Positions 8,654 through 17,810 of a stretch of 64,000 bases of DNA are shown piece by piece. The notes under the pieces are model-generated. The model made no database searches, was not told the DNA's origin, and was given only the letters and a program-made list of their open reading frames with translations. The position numbers were made by a program, and so were the translations under genes. This DNA is from Salinimonas profundi. GTDB taxonomy: Bacteria; Pseudomonadota; Gammaproteobacteria; Enterobacterales; Alteromonadaceae. The stretch is from contig NZ_JABBXD010000005.1 of NCBI RefSeq assembly GCF_014750655.1, positions 202,203-266,202 of the forward strand, given 5' to 3'. Position 1 is the first letter of the stretch; every line of letters starts with the position of its first letter.

Positions 8654-9787
8654 CTAAAAATCCCGCCAGCTTCCCGGTACGATGGCTACCCGCTGAAAGG
8701 CATCACTTAGGCGTAGCCCCTGCAGTACCTCAGCATCGTAAACCGAGTTATAGGTACCGCCGGAGTTCCCCACCGGATGGTTCGATGCAACCACGCCATT
8801 GACCCGCGCGCTACCGACCATATCAATGTCAAAATCTGCCACCGTTGTAGGCTTGCGGAACGGAAAGACCATGCCATTAATTTGCGCACCACCGTTCATT
8901 CTTAAATTTCCATCAGCAACAACCAGTACTACCGGATCATCCGGGCTGCCGATGATAGTATTTGAATTCACCGTGCAATCGCCATCAACCCATAACAACC
9001 CGGTGGAAGACGGCCCCAGTGTGCTGCAGTCGGTGAGTCTGAGATCCGCATCGGCGCGCAGTGTGGGCCATTCAGCTTCCGGAATATTGAAAAGGTATTC
9101 CATCATATCTGGCGGAAAGTTAACGTCATCATCAAGAATATCGAGGTCTTTAAAGCCTTTCTCAGAGTATGGCGAACCTGAACAGTTGCCATCCCTGAAC
9201 TCCTGCAATCCACAAGTGGTTCCGCTTCCACTTTGCATATTCACCGGCTTATCCGTCCAAATAGAAAGAGGAACGCCCTCACCACCGCCATTAGGATTAG
9301 CAACCACTTCAAAGTTACCGCTTACACCCAGGCCACCCGCTACAATGAGCGGTACATCCGGGGGATTGGCCAGTACCGAATACTGAATGACCTGCTGCTG
9401 TTGATCGACCGTAGACAAGGTGTCAGGCGACATGCCCCGGGCGGTCAATGTGACCAGTTGCAACACGGTGGATTCCCGGGTGATGGTCTGTCTGACACCC
9501 TGCACACTATAGCTGCCCTGCCCAGGCAAGGAACCTGTAATTGCCGTGCCATCCCAACCCGGATCTTCGGTTAATCGGCTAATGGCGCGCGCCAGTCCGG
9601 CTTCAGCACTGCTGAAAGCCAGCTGATAATTCTGTGCATTAAGAATAATTTTATGTTCGAACGATTTGACCCGACCCGTGGACAAGGTGACTAATGTAAC
9701 CAGTATCAGTAACAGCAAGACTGCGGTAAGCATCATCGCGCCGCGCTGTTGAGCCGGTCTGGCGAAGGTAACCGTACTATCCATCAT
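8654..9787 (-). CDS. pilX: PilX-like minor pilin
   Basis: 377 aa. The N-terminus has a prepilin cleavage site (QQRG/AMML) with no Glu at mature position 5, as in many PilX and GspK proteins, then a hydrophobic helix. The segment QLAFSSAEAGLARAISRL matches the PilX N-terminal family. The C-terminal half has Gly/Asn-rich repeats (VVADGNLRMNGGAQINGMVF) that look like a beta-helix. It overlaps pilW by 11 bp and lies 10 bp before pilV, consistent with one transcript. It probably sits in the pilus tip priming complex. Confidence 0.75.
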   Translation of the reverse strand: MMDSTVTFARPAQQRGAMMLTAVLLLLILVTLVTLSTGRVKSFEHKIILNAQNYQLAFSSAEAGLARAISRLTEDPGWDGTAITGSLPGQGSYSVQGVRQTITRESTVLQLVTLTARGMSPDTLSTVDQQQQVIQYSVLANPPDVPLIVAGGLGVSGNFEVVANPNGGGEGVPLSIWTDKPVNMQSGSGTTCGLQEFRDGNCSGSPYSEKGFKDLDILDDDVNFPPDMMEYLFNIPEAEWPTLRADADLRLTDCSTLGPSSTGLLWVDGDCTVNSNTIIGSPDDPVVLVVADGNLRMNGGAQINGMVFPFRKPTTVADFDIDMVGSARVNGVVASNHPVGNSGGTYNSVYDAEVLQGLRLSDAFQRVAIVPGSWRDF

Positions 9788-10406
9788 AATTTCTCACCAG
9801 TACTTCAGTTGTGAACTGACGCGATATATCCGTGTTGGCCGCAAGTTCAGCCTGAAGGTTTATTGTAATTGATGTGGTTGGAATATTATTGCTCAGCGTC
9901 TGGCCCATGGTGAACGACAGACCCTGTATCTGAACAATGTCGCTGTCAGTCAGAGGGAGCCAGCCATCCTGCGTACAGGACAGATTATTCTGGCGCATTT
10001 CAACCGTCTGTCCACGCAACCTGTAACCAAAACTTTCGCTGTTGCCGGTGGTGTCCAGAACGCCGTTGTCATTCGCATCATAAGAAAAAAGAATGCAGCT
10101 ACCGGCAGCTTCGCCGGTATATGCACTGATAACCAGTGAATCAGAGAAATCAGACGGGTTGGCAGTGGGATCGGTGAGCATCGCCACCGTGTCGCCAGAG
10201 TACCCCGCTCGTCTGATATCTCGCTGCAAAAGGGAGAGGACCATAGAAGATTCTTCATTTACCCGGGCGCTTTTCAAAAGATTCACGTTCACGCCCACGC
10301 CATATCCCACCAGCGACCCTAACGCGGTCAGGGCAGCCACACCCAGCGCCATACCTATCATTAACTCAACAAGAGTAAAGCCGCGATGTGAAGCTAGCTT
10401 GCGCAT
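9777..10406 (-). CDS. pilW: PilW-like minor pilin
   Basis: 209 aa. Class III signal HRG/FTLVELMIGMALGVAAL, with Glu at mature position 5. The region MVLSLLQRDIRRAGYSGD is typical of PilW. The Cys/Asn-containing C-terminal half includes a calcium-loop-like DANDNGVLD. It starts inside the end of fimT (13-bp overlap) and overlaps pilX, indicating translational coupling. Role: minor pilin assisting type IV pilus assembly. Confidence 0.8.
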   Translation of the reverse strand: MRKLASHRGFTLVELMIGMALGVAALTALGSLVGYGVGVNVNLLKSARVNEESSMVLSLLQRDIRRAGYSGDTVAMLTDPTANPSDFSDSLVISAYTGEAAGSCILFSYDANDNGVLDTTGNSESFGYRLRGQTVEMRQNNLSCTQDGWLPLTDSDIVQIQGLSFTMGQTLSNNIPTTSITINLQAELAANTDISRQFTTEVLVRNYDG

Positions 10407-10918
10407 GGTGGATAATCTCCCAACTCGCCAGAGACGACACAGATGTGCACCCTGCCGACTTCGTTAAGGTTAATACGAACGGTATCGGTACCATTGGAAA
10501 AGCTTGCCGAGCCACTGTTATTCAGGGTCAGGCCCCGGGTACCATCAAACGATGTCTGATTATCGGTACCAAAGGTAAGAGCAGGCAGCGTGATGCCCGG
10601 AAAATCCTGCGCGCGCAGGACATTTTCAACACCGTCGACTGTGCAGCTGTTCGCGACCGCACAATCACAATCGGTCTGATCGGTGGTGCCCACACACCAG
10701 TTCTGACCAGCCGTAAAATCGACCTGAATATCCGAGGATTGACGCACCGCATGGCTACGTGCCTGCTGCATCCCGAAATACACATTTTCAACTGCACCGG
10801 ATAGTGCTGCACTGCGCTGGACACCGGATATCGTCGGCGCGCCAAGTGTAACGACGATGGCAACGATAGCGACTGCTATCATGAGTTCCAGCAAAGACAG
10901 CCCTTTTTGATTACTCAC
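10394..10918 (-). CDS. fimT: FimT/GspH-family minor pilin
   Basis: 174 aa with a GTG start. The leader is very short (MSNQKG/LSLLELMIAVAIVAIVVTLGAP), with Glu at mature position 5. GspH/FimT features follow: an AR.HAVRQ segment after the helix and paired cysteines (CDC, CVVSGELGDYPPC). First gene of the minus-strand minor pilin operon, divergent from pilE. FimT proteins help prime pili and some bind DNA for uptake; which applies here is not visible. Confidence 0.8.
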   Translation of the reverse strand: MSNQKGLSLLELMIAVAIVAIVVTLGAPTISGVQRSAALSGAVENVYFGMQQARSHAVRQSSDIQVDFTAGQNWCVGTTDQTDCDCAVANSCTVDGVENVLRAQDFPGITLPALTFGTDNQTSFDGTRGLTLNNSGSASFSNGTDTVRINLNEVGRVHICVVSGELGDYPPCAS

Positions 10919-11010
10919 CCTGACACCTATACCTTCGGATAAATCCTGAAACCTTATTCCAGCGGAATGTGGTCTATGCTCTGTGTTCCCAAAAAAGAAA
11001 CATTCAGGTT

Positions 11011-11043
11011 CTTAGGAAGTATACTAAGCGAAATTTTTCCTAA
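11011..11043. promoter_or_regulatory. Inverted repeats in the fimT-pilE divergent promoter region
   Basis: CTTAG (11011) pairs with CTAAG (11024-11028), and TTAGGAA (11012-11018) pairs with TTCCTAA (11037-11043). The overlapping repeats lie between the two divergent pilin transcripts, nearer pilE, and could be an operator or leader hairpin. No clear sigma-54 or sigma-70 promoter was recognised. Confidence 0.3.
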
Positions 11044-11070
11044 CCTAAGTATTAGAAGTGATGTTCACGT

Positions 11071-11457
11071 ATGAAGCACGCAAAGTTCAAAAAACAGGGT
11101 GGTGGCTGGACGCTGGTCGAGCTGATGATTGTTGTCGCTATAGCAGGAATTATTGCAACCATTGCGATCCCCAGTTACCAGTCTCATGTCACCAGCGCCA
11201 GACGGGCTGAAGCACAAAACGCGTTGTTGCAGCTAAAATTGCAGCAGGAATCCTACAGGCTTGAGAATACCAGCTATGCTGCGACCAGTGAAATTGGTAT
11301 ACCCACTTCTGAATTTTATACCTTCACGGTAAGTAACGTAACAGCCACAACGTATACACTAAACGCCGCAGCAAAAGGTGGGCAATCGGGCGATACGGGA
11401 TGTACATCGCTAAGTCTTGATCAGTCTATGAATAAGTTACCTGCTGGCTGCTGGTAA
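11071..11457 (+). CDS. pilE: PilE-like minor type IV pilin
   Basis: 128 aa. The leader ends GGG/WTLVELMIVVAIAGIIATIAIPSYQ, the PilE consensus; mature residue 1 is Trp rather than the usual Phe, while Glu5 is kept. The segment ARRAEAQNALLQLKLQQESYRLEN is typical, and the C-terminus carries a disulfide pair (GCTSLS ... LPAGCW). Transcribed divergently from the fimT operon, whereas in many gammaproteobacteria pilE ends that operon behind pilY1. A strong hairpin follows. Confidence 0.85.
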   Translation: MKHAKFKKQGGGWTLVELMIVVAIAGIIATIAIPSYQSHVTSARRAEAQNALLQLKLQQESYRLENTSYAATSEIGIPTSEFYTFTVSNVTATTYTLNAAAKGGQSGDTGCTSLSLDQSMNKLPAGCW

Positions 11458-11481
11458 CCAGACACGGGGCAGATGACAATA

Positions 11482-11500
11482 GCGCTGGCATTGCCAGCGC
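11482..11500. terminator. Strong hairpin between pilE and a convergent lipoprotein gene
   Basis: GCGCTGGC-ATT-GCCAGCGC, a perfect 8-bp GC-rich stem between two convergent genes. No T-tract on either side, so it is only terminator-like. Confidence 0.4.
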
Positions 11501-11511
11501 CGCATGATGGA

Positions 11512-11856
11512 TTAATCAGCACGGGTATAGGTTAATGTTACACCCATCTGGCCAATTTCCAGGTTGTCCTCGTCATTGATCTCAAACACCTGCTCCTCAC
11601 CCTCTTTGGCGAAAACCAGATAATTTTTGCCACCACTTTCACGAGTGAAGATTTCATCGACCTGATTACGCTGACCATTTGCTTCGATGTAATCTTCGCC
11701 GATGACGAGCGTGCCGCCACCGGTCTGATTAATCAGCTTTTCCAGCATGGCGTTATCTGAGGTTGCTTTCCATGTCCCTTCGTAACCGTGACCGCCACAT
11801 GCAGATAACAACCCTGCCAATAGCCCGGCAATTACTATTTTCCCTGCTTTCATCAT
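11512..11856 (-). CDS. Small unknown lipoprotein
   Basis: ATG 11856 is chosen because AAGGAAAC just upstream is a good ribosome site; an ATG at 11868 would place that site inside the gene. 114 aa: positively charged start, hydrophobic stretch and lipobox LSAC, then a GYEGTWKATSDN module and an acidic beta-rich body (EDYIEANGQRNQVDEIF, NLEIGQMGVTLTYTRAD). It is expected in the outer membrane or periplasm. No family was recognised with confidence. It stands alone between the pilin and acyl-CoA clusters. Confidence 0.7.
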   Translation of the reverse strand: MMKAGKIVIAGLLAGLLSACGGHGYEGTWKATSDNAMLEKLINQTGGGTLVIGEDYIEANGQRNQVDEIFTRESGGKNYLVFAKEGEEQVFEINDEDNLEIGQMGVTLTYTRAD

Positions 11857-12004
11857 TGTTTCCTTCATTTGTCATTTCCTGCGCAAACAAACCATTGCGC
11901 TTATTCTTAGTAAGGAAATCATACAAATCTCAGGGCTGATTGAACAGCATTAATGTGCCCAGAACCGGTGCGGCGCTCCGCTCGAGGGTCAGAACGAACG
12001 TGGG

Positions 12005-12922
12005 TTACCCCTGAGACTGCATAAACGCCATGGCCTTTTTAAGAAATTTTTCGCCCTGCTCGCCACCAGCCTTTAATGCTTTCTGACCATCTGCATTTTC
12101 GATAGCCTCAATGTGCGACCGGATGACTTCTGGTTGCTGCTCTGCTTCCGGCAGGAATATCCCGTCAGTCTCCATCATGCGGGCGACGGAGTAGCCACCC
12201 ACACCTGCACACAAAATCATGCGGTTCGGCGCGTCCTTATCACACAGGGTCAGGGCGCCGGCGGTGACAGCCTCGGTTGTCAGAAGCGCGAAAACCTCCG
12301 CCGGCATAATATCCTCAGTCATTCGCGTTCCGGCGGTGGGTGCCAGCGCGTTGACTCTGATGCCATGCTTCGCCCCTTCAAGAACCAGCGTGTTCATCAG
12401 TCCAATGACCGCCATTTTGGCCGCACCATAATTGGCCTGACCGAAATTACCATAAAGACCACTTGATGATGTGGTCATCACGATACGCCCGTACTGCTGC
12501 TCGCGCATAATATCCCACACAGCTTTGGTACAGTTGACCGACCCCATGACATGCACATCCATCACGGTCTTAAAATCATCAAGGTCCATTTTGGCAAAGG
12601 ACTTATCACGCAATATGCCGGCGTTATTAATGAGGATATCCACCCGACCCCAGGCGTCCATCGCCTGACTGACCATCTGCTGCACCTGCCCGAAGTCGGC
12701 CACATTGGCACCATTGGCTATTGCCTGCCCACCCGCTTCTTTTATCTGCGCGACAACTGCCTCAGCGGCGGCAGATGAACCGCCAGTGCCGTCGCGCGCA
12801 CCGCCAAAATCGTTAACCACCACCTTTGCGCCTCGCGCGGCCAGTGCTAACGCATGCGTCTTACCTAGTCCGTTGCCGGCACCTGTTACAATGGCAACCT
12901 GCCCTTCATATGAAATTGTCAT
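12005..12922 (-). CDS. SDR-family 3-hydroxyacyl-CoA dehydrogenase
   Basis: 305 aa short-chain dehydrogenase. NAD-binding motif TGAGNGLG (14-21), NNAG, catalytic Ser in TTSSSG and YGAAK (Tyr-x3-Lys). The extended insert VNDFGGARDGTGGSS near residue 40 is typical of the hydroxyacyl-CoA dehydrogenase part of peroxisomal multifunctional enzyme 2. It should oxidise (3R)-hydroxyacyl-CoA. It is the third gene of an ACAD-MaoC-SDR operon; its ATG shares one base with the MaoC stop (TAATG). Confidence 0.85.
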   Translation of the reverse strand: MTISYEGQVAIVTGAGNGLGKTHALALAARGAKVVVNDFGGARDGTGGSSAAAEAVVAQIKEAGGQAIANGANVADFGQVQQMVSQAMDAWGRVDILINNAGILRDKSFAKMDLDDFKTVMDVHVMGSVNCTKAVWDIMREQQYGRIVMTTSSSGLYGNFGQANYGAAKMAVIGLMNTLVLEGAKHGIRVNALAPTAGTRMTEDIMPAEVFALLTTEAVTAGALTLCDKDAPNRMILCAGVGGYSVARMMETDGIFLPEAEQQPEVIRSHIEAIENADGQKALKAGGEQGEKFLKKAMAFMQSQG

Positions 12923-13401
12923 TACCTTTCCTGCTTATTATTGGTGTCAGTGACCTGCACGCCAATCCACTGTGCTATCAGCGCAGGTTTATCACTGCCT
13001 TCCAGCTCAATGGTAATGTCATAGGTCACAAAAAACTGGCCCGGTTTGTGTTCATTGACGTCCACCACGGTAGCATGGCAGCGAATGCGGCTGTCTACCT
13101 TAACCGGTGTGATAAACCTTACTTTGTTCAACCCATAGTTGATGCCCATCACCGCGCCTTTCACCTGAAGTCCAAAAGACTGCGCAAAATAAGACAGCAT
13201 GGATAAGCTTAAAAAGCCATGGGCAATGGTACCACCAAACGGGGTTTGCGCCGCTTTATCAGGATCAACATGAATAAACTGATGATCGTGCGTGCAGTCT
13301 GCAAAACAATCAATCTGAGACTGAGTGATGGTGAACCAGTCCGTTACGGGTAACGCTTTACCGGCGCTGGCCAGTAAATCATCCTGAGAGACAATCTGCA
13401 T
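12922..13401 (-). CDS. MaoC-family (R)-enoyl-CoA hydratase
   Basis: 159 aa hot-dog-fold protein. The hydratase signature is clear: ITQSQIDCFADCTHDHQFIHVDPDKA (Asp and His catalytic pair) and GGTIAHGFLSLSML. It hydrates trans-2-enoyl-CoA to the (R)-hydroxyacyl-CoA. A good AAGGAG ribosome site precedes the ATG. It sits between an acyl-CoA dehydrogenase and an SDR dehydrogenase, giving three consecutive steps of a beta-oxidation-like path. Confidence 0.88.
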   Translation of the reverse strand: MQIVSQDDLLASAGKALPVTDWFTITQSQIDCFADCTHDHQFIHVDPDKAAQTPFGGTIAHGFLSLSMLSYFAQSFGLQVKGAVMGINYGLNKVRFITPVKVDSRIRCHATVVDVNEHKPGQFFVTYDITIELEGSDKPALIAQWIGVQVTDTNNKQER

Positions 13402-13421
13402 GATGGGTGAATCTCCTTTGA

Positions 13422-15227
13422 TTAAAACCAGTCAGGTTGCATATCATAATTGGTGGTATCCAGGTTACGCACCAGCGCGGCCCAGTGATTTATTTCCGGC
13501 AGTTCGCTGATGAAGAAAAACCGCATCGCCTGGAGTTTACCGTGATAAAAGGCCTCGTCGCTTTCATGGAGATCCTGTTGAACTGCCTTGTGCGCCACCA
13601 GTCCCTGCTTTAGCCACATCCAGGCAATCACCACATGACCAAACACGTCCAGGTATTTCACTGAGTTTGAAAACGCCGCATCAATATTCATTGACTGGGA
13701 TGCCCCCATCACGGCTTGTGTGGTGACATCCAATGTTTCAAGTGCCTGCTCCAACGTTGCGGCATACTCACTGAGCGCTGCAACCGCGCCGGCTTCAGCG
13801 ATGCTCTTTTTAATTGCGCTGACACAGGCTTTATAACCTGCAAATTGATTGCGGGGAACTTTACGTCCCAGTAAGTCCATGGACTGAATGCCTGTTGTCC
13901 CTTCATGGATCGGATTTAACCGGTTTTCGCGATAAAACATTTCCACCGGATGTTCGTTGGTATACCCCGCGCCCCCTAACACCTGAATAGCATAATGATT
14001 GGCTTTCAGCCCGTACTCAGACGGCCAGGTTTTAATAATAGGCGTAAGAAAGTCCAACAGCTGATGCGCGTCCTTTCGCTGCTGTACATCAGGGGCCGTT
14101 TTTTCATCATCGTGTAACCTGGCACCAAACAGGCACAATGCCAGTGCACCTTCGGCGTAGGCCTTTTGTGCCAGCAGCATCCTTTTTACATCACTGTGCT
14201 CAATAATGTTAACCGGCGTGGAATTAGGGTCTTTTTCTGCCAGTAACCTGCCCTGGGGACGCTCTTTGGCGTAGTTCAGCGAATACTGATAGCCGGCCAG
14301 CGCCATCACTGCGGCACCGGTACCTACAAAAAGCCGCGCTTCGTTCATCATATGGAACATATAACTGAGCCCCATATTTTCCTCGCCGACCAGATACCCG
14401 ACAGCGCCGTCTTTCTCACCGAAGCTCAGTGATGTAGAGGTGATCGCGTGACCGCCCATTTTATGAAATAGCCCGGCCAGCGCGACATCATTACGCTCGC
14501 CGATGGTGCCATCATCAGTCACCAAAAACTTAGGCACGATGAATAGCGAAATACCTTTGGTTCCCTTGGGTGCGCCCTGCACCCGCGCCAATACCAGGTG
14601 CACAATATTGTCAGCCAAATCGTGATCGCCGCCGGAGATATAAATTTTATTGCCGGTAATGCGGTAGCTGCCGTCGTCCTGTCGCACGGCTTTTGTAATC
14701 AGATCGGCCAGTCCGGATCCTGCGCCCGGTTCGGTCATTGCCATCGTGCCGGTAAAGCGGCCCGCCCGCATTGGTTTAACCCATTTTTCGATTTGCGCGG
14801 CAGTACCGTGCGCTTCAATCAGATTGGCATTGGCGTTGGTCAGGGTGGTGTATCCCATGGTACTCATACCTGCCGCAGTCAAATGTGTGCTCAGCGCACA
14901 CGCGATGGTAGAGGGTAGCTGCATACCGCCCAAATCAAAGTCAGCAGTCGCCGATGCCAGCCCGGCATCAATCACCGCCTGCATGGCCGTTTTAATCTCC
15001 GGGATCAGGTGTGCATCCTTACCATCGTATTCAGGCTTTATCAGATCGGTCTTCTGCCGGATGGGTAACAAATGCTTATCGGCCACATTGATGGCTGTTT
15101 CCATGGCAGCATCAAATGTCTCGCGACTATGCTCACTAAAACGCTCCCGCCGGGTCAGCGACTCAGCGTCTAACAATTCGTACAACATGAATGCGATATC
15201 ACGCTCATTAAGTAACGATGCAGCCAT
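13422..15227 (-). CDS. Acyl-CoA dehydrogenase, about 600-residue class
   Basis: 601 aa FAD-dependent dehydrogenase. ACAD motifs: GTMAMTEPGAGSGLADL (FAD and substrate loop), KIYISGGDHDL, and NEHPVEMFYRENRLNPIHEGTTGIQSMDLLGRKV near the C-terminal third, which carries the catalytic-region Glu in RENR. The added N- and C-terminal segments match the longer class that includes DmdC-like enzymes (usual ACADs are about 380 aa). It catalyses alpha,beta-desaturation of an acyl-CoA; the substrate is not readable. First gene of the operon, divergent from an XRE regulator. Confidence 0.88.
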   Translation of the reverse strand: MAASLLNERDIAFMLYELLDAESLTRRERFSEHSRETFDAAMETAINVADKHLLPIRQKTDLIKPEYDGKDAHLIPEIKTAMQAVIDAGLASATADFDLGGMQLPSTIACALSTHLTAAGMSTMGYTTLTNANANLIEAHGTAAQIEKWVKPMRAGRFTGTMAMTEPGAGSGLADLITKAVRQDDGSYRITGNKIYISGGDHDLADNIVHLVLARVQGAPKGTKGISLFIVPKFLVTDDGTIGERNDVALAGLFHKMGGHAITSTSLSFGEKDGAVGYLVGEENMGLSYMFHMMNEARLFVGTGAAVMALAGYQYSLNYAKERPQGRLLAEKDPNSTPVNIIEHSDVKRMLLAQKAYAEGALALCLFGARLHDDEKTAPDVQQRKDAHQLLDFLTPIIKTWPSEYGLKANHYAIQVLGGAGYTNEHPVEMFYRENRLNPIHEGTTGIQSMDLLGRKVPRNQFAGYKACVSAIKKSIAEAGAVAALSEYAATLEQALETLDVTTQAVMGASQSMNIDAAFSNSVKYLDVFGHVVIAWMWLKQGLVAHKAVQQDLHESDEAFYHGKLQAMRFFFISELPEINHWAALVRNLDTTNYDMQPDWF

Positions 15228-15310
15228 ACTTTCCTCATTGCGCCGGTGGCGCGGTTGGTAATCTCAGGTTTAACGCGTGAGCGTATTGTTGCGCTGCCAG
15301 ACAACAGATA

Positions 15311-15326
15311 ACATGACCTGTCATGT
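15311..15326. promoter_or_regulatory. Palindromic candidate operator between ACAD operon and XRE regulator
   Basis: ACATGA-CCTG-TCATGT is a perfect 6-bp inverted repeat in the 155-bp divergent intergenic region. Its size and place suit a dimeric HTH repressor controlling itself and the operon. Confidence 0.45.
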
Positions 15327-15382
15327 CGGGTAGGTGATTGACTATCTGTACAACCGTTGAAAATCTGCAGCAGGTAATACTG

Positions 15383-16225
15383 ATGACATCCGCTTTTTAC
15401 GCTGATCCCCCCTCACCGTTTTCCGGGTTGCTTCGCTTCTGGCGCAGCGTTCACCAGATTAGTCAGGAAGAGCTGGCCTTTCGGACCGGCTCGTCAGCCA
15501 GACACCTGAGCCGGCTGGAAAATGGTCATGTATCGCCCAGCCTTGAGATGGTCGAAGCTATCGCTGGCGCGCTGGGCATGCTTGAGAGAGACAGTAACCA
15601 CTTACTTATTGCCGCAGGGTTCAAGGCCCATGGCAAGAAGACCACGTTCTGTGCACCGGATTTGAAATGGTTACGCAAGGCGATGACGCTGACGCTGCGC
15701 GCACTCGATCCCCACCCGACCGTGTTAATTGATGGCGCCGGCGATATTCTGATGGTAAATAAAAGCTGGGTGGCGTTTTACAGCCGGTTAGTGGGTAAGC
15801 ACCACCTTGCCCGTGTTACTAACCATTTCGATTTACTGTTTAGTCTGCACGATGCCACCTCAGGCTCAAAAGCCTATACCGATGCCCTGTGCCTGATATT
15901 GATGAGTATTCAGCAGGATGTGTTGCTTACGCAGGATACCGACATGCAGCGTCGACTCAGGCGATTATGCGCGACGCCCGGCTTACCAGATGACTGGGCC
16001 AGACGCGCCGCACAACTGGATCCGATGGCCAGCTTTCGGGTTGAACTGCGTGTTGATGATTCGCTTGAGCGATTCTTCAGTGTTAGTCAGACGGTAGGCG
16101 CCATGGGGCCGACAGCGTATGTCTCAGAGCCCCGGCTTACCATTAACACGCTTTATCCTGAGACATCCGTATTGCTCTCGCCGGCAGATGCAAACCACAA
16201 TTCGCACCCGCTGTTACCGGAATAG
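15383..16225 (+). CDS. XRE-family regulator with MmyB-like ligand domain
   Basis: ATG 15383, with AGG 9 bases upstream, is favoured over a TTG at 15338. 280 aa. The N-terminal helix-turn-helix reads ISQEELAFRTGSSARHLSRLENGHVSPSLEMVEAIAGALGM (about 27-67). The remaining ~170 residues match the MmyB-like PAS-type domain (ALDPHPTVLIDGAGDILMVNKSW...), whose relatives bind fatty acids. Placed between two acyl-CoA operons and divergent from one, it probably senses an acyl compound and controls them; this is inference. Confidence 0.8.
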   Translation: MTSAFYADPPSPFSGLLRFWRSVHQISQEELAFRTGSSARHLSRLENGHVSPSLEMVEAIAGALGMLERDSNHLLIAAGFKAHGKKTTFCAPDLKWLRKAMTLTLRALDPHPTVLIDGAGDILMVNKSWVAFYSRLVGKHHLARVTNHFDLLFSLHDATSGSKAYTDALCLILMSIQQDVLLTQDTDMQRRLRRLCATPGLPDDWARRAAQLDPMASFRVELRVDDSLERFFSVSQTVGAMGPTAYVSEPRLTINTLYPETSVLLSPADANHNSHPLLPE

Positions 16226-16252
16226 GCCTCAGAGCCTTTAAGCGTTTGTCAT

Positions 16253-17809
16253 CTAGCGCTTGCGCAGTTCCCGGCGCAAAATTTTGCCCACCGTGGATTT
16301 TGGCAACTCTTCAAGCACTTCAATGTGTTTGGGTACCTTGTAATTGGTCAGATGCTCACGACAGAATTCCCGTAATGCGTCTTCTGTCACCGACTCGCTG
16401 ACTGTGACAAATGCTTTTACCGCCTCACCGGTCTTGTCATCGGCTTCGCCTACCACAGCCGCCTCCATGACGGCCGGGTGTTCGCTAAGTACATCCTCCA
16501 CTTCGTTGGGAAAGACGTTAAAGCCTGAAACAATAATCATATCCTTCAGTCTGTCGACGATTTTCACATTGCCATTACTTTGAATCAGTCCCATGTCACC
16601 GGTTTTAAACCAGCCGTCTATCATCACTTTGCAGGTTTCATCGTCACGTTGCCAGTACCCTTTCATCACCTGCGGGCCTTTTACCACCAGCTCACCGACC
16701 TCGCCTTCAGCCACCGGCTTATCATGTTCATCCCAGGCCGCTACCTGTGTTTGCTCCAGCGGCTTACCGACCGTGCCAAGCTCTTCTTCACCAAACACAT
16801 TAAATGACACCACCGGCGACGTTTCAGACAGACCATAGCCTTCGGTAATGGCACATCCGGTCACGTCTTCCCATAAATGTGCTGCCGAATGTGTGAGTGC
16901 CGCGCCGCCGGATAACGTAATTTTCAGGTTACTGAAATCAATGTCTTTAAATCCGGGATGCTGACATAAACCCACAAACAATGTGTTGATGCCGGCAATT
17001 CCCTTAAAGGGCAACGCTTTAATCGCATTGACGAAGCTATCCATATCTCGCGGATTGGGTATCAGCAAGTTTGCTTCGCCCATCCCGAACAACCCAATCA
17101 TATTCACGGTAAATGCATAGATGTGGTACAGCGGCAACGGGCAGACAAACACGCCTTCGCTTTGCTGGCATCGTGCTTCCAGGCGCGCCGCCATTTGTCC
17201 GGCGTTTGCCAGTAAGTTACCGTGTGAGAGTACGGCACCTTTAGAGACGCCGGTCGTTCCACCGGTATACTGCAACACGGCAGTGTCATCACGCTGCGCC
17301 TGACTGGGTGTGAAATCATTCAGCGTCTCACCCGTGCTCAGCGCCTGCGTGAAGCAATGGTAGGTATCATGAGGTGTCGAGAGCTGTATAAAGTCCGCGG
17401 CGCTCGTCACCAATACCTGTTCAATGCCGGTTTCATCACGAATTTGTTCAAGTTTGGGTAATAGGTCGCTAAGAATCACAATGGCTTTTGCGCCGGAATC
17501 TGTGAACTGATGACGCATTTCTCTGGGTGTATACAACGGGTTGGTATTGACCACCACCAGCCCAAGTCTGACCGCCGCATACATGGCCACCGGATACTGA
17601 ATCAGGTTGGGCAACTGAATGACAATACGGTCACCGGCTTTTAACCCCATTTCATGCTCAAAGTAGCGTGCCAGATGCGTCGCGTGTTTATCCAGTTCAT
17701 CGTACAACATTGACTGGCCCAGACACCGATAAGCCAAACGCCCTTCATAGCGGTTAAACCGGTCATCGATAAATTCGCGTAAATTGGCATAGTTTTCATT
17801 AACTGACAT
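16253..17809 (-). CDS. Long-chain-fatty-acid-CoA ligase (FadD-like)
   Basis: 518 aa AMP-forming ligase. P-loop-like motif YTGGTTGVSKGA (about 180-192), GYGLSETSP, TGDMG, DRLKDMIIVSGFNVFPNEVE, and C-terminal KSTVGKILRRELR with the acylation Lys. The DRLKDxI..SGFN.xP form is the FadD type, so medium- to long-chain fatty acids are likely substrates. It follows the aidB-like gene by one base, and its AGGAG site lies inside that gene, so the two are cotranscribed. Confidence 0.88.
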   Translation of the reverse strand: MSVNENYANLREFIDDRFNRYEGRLAYRCLGQSMLYDELDKHATHLARYFEHEMGLKAGDRIVIQLPNLIQYPVAMYAAVRLGLVVVNTNPLYTPREMRHQFTDSGAKAIVILSDLLPKLEQIRDETGIEQVLVTSAADFIQLSTPHDTYHCFTQALSTGETLNDFTPSQAQRDDTAVLQYTGGTTGVSKGAVLSHGNLLANAGQMAARLEARCQQSEGVFVCPLPLYHIYAFTVNMIGLFGMGEANLLIPNPRDMDSFVNAIKALPFKGIAGINTLFVGLCQHPGFKDIDFSNLKITLSGGAALTHSAAHLWEDVTGCAITEGYGLSETSPVVSFNVFGEEELGTVGKPLEQTQVAAWDEHDKPVAEGEVGELVVKGPQVMKGYWQRDDETCKVMIDGWFKTGDMGLIQSNGNVKIVDRLKDMIIVSGFNVFPNEVEDVLSEHPAVMEAAVVGEADDKTGEAVKAFVTVSESVTEDALREFCREHLTNYKVPKHIEVLEELPKSTVGKILRRELRKR

Positions 17810-17810
17810 T

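Noticed and set aside
8799..9386. A 195-codon open frame antisense to the pilX-like gene
   Set aside because: It lacks a ribosome site and family resemblance, and mirrors a well-supported prepilin gene in the opposite strand.
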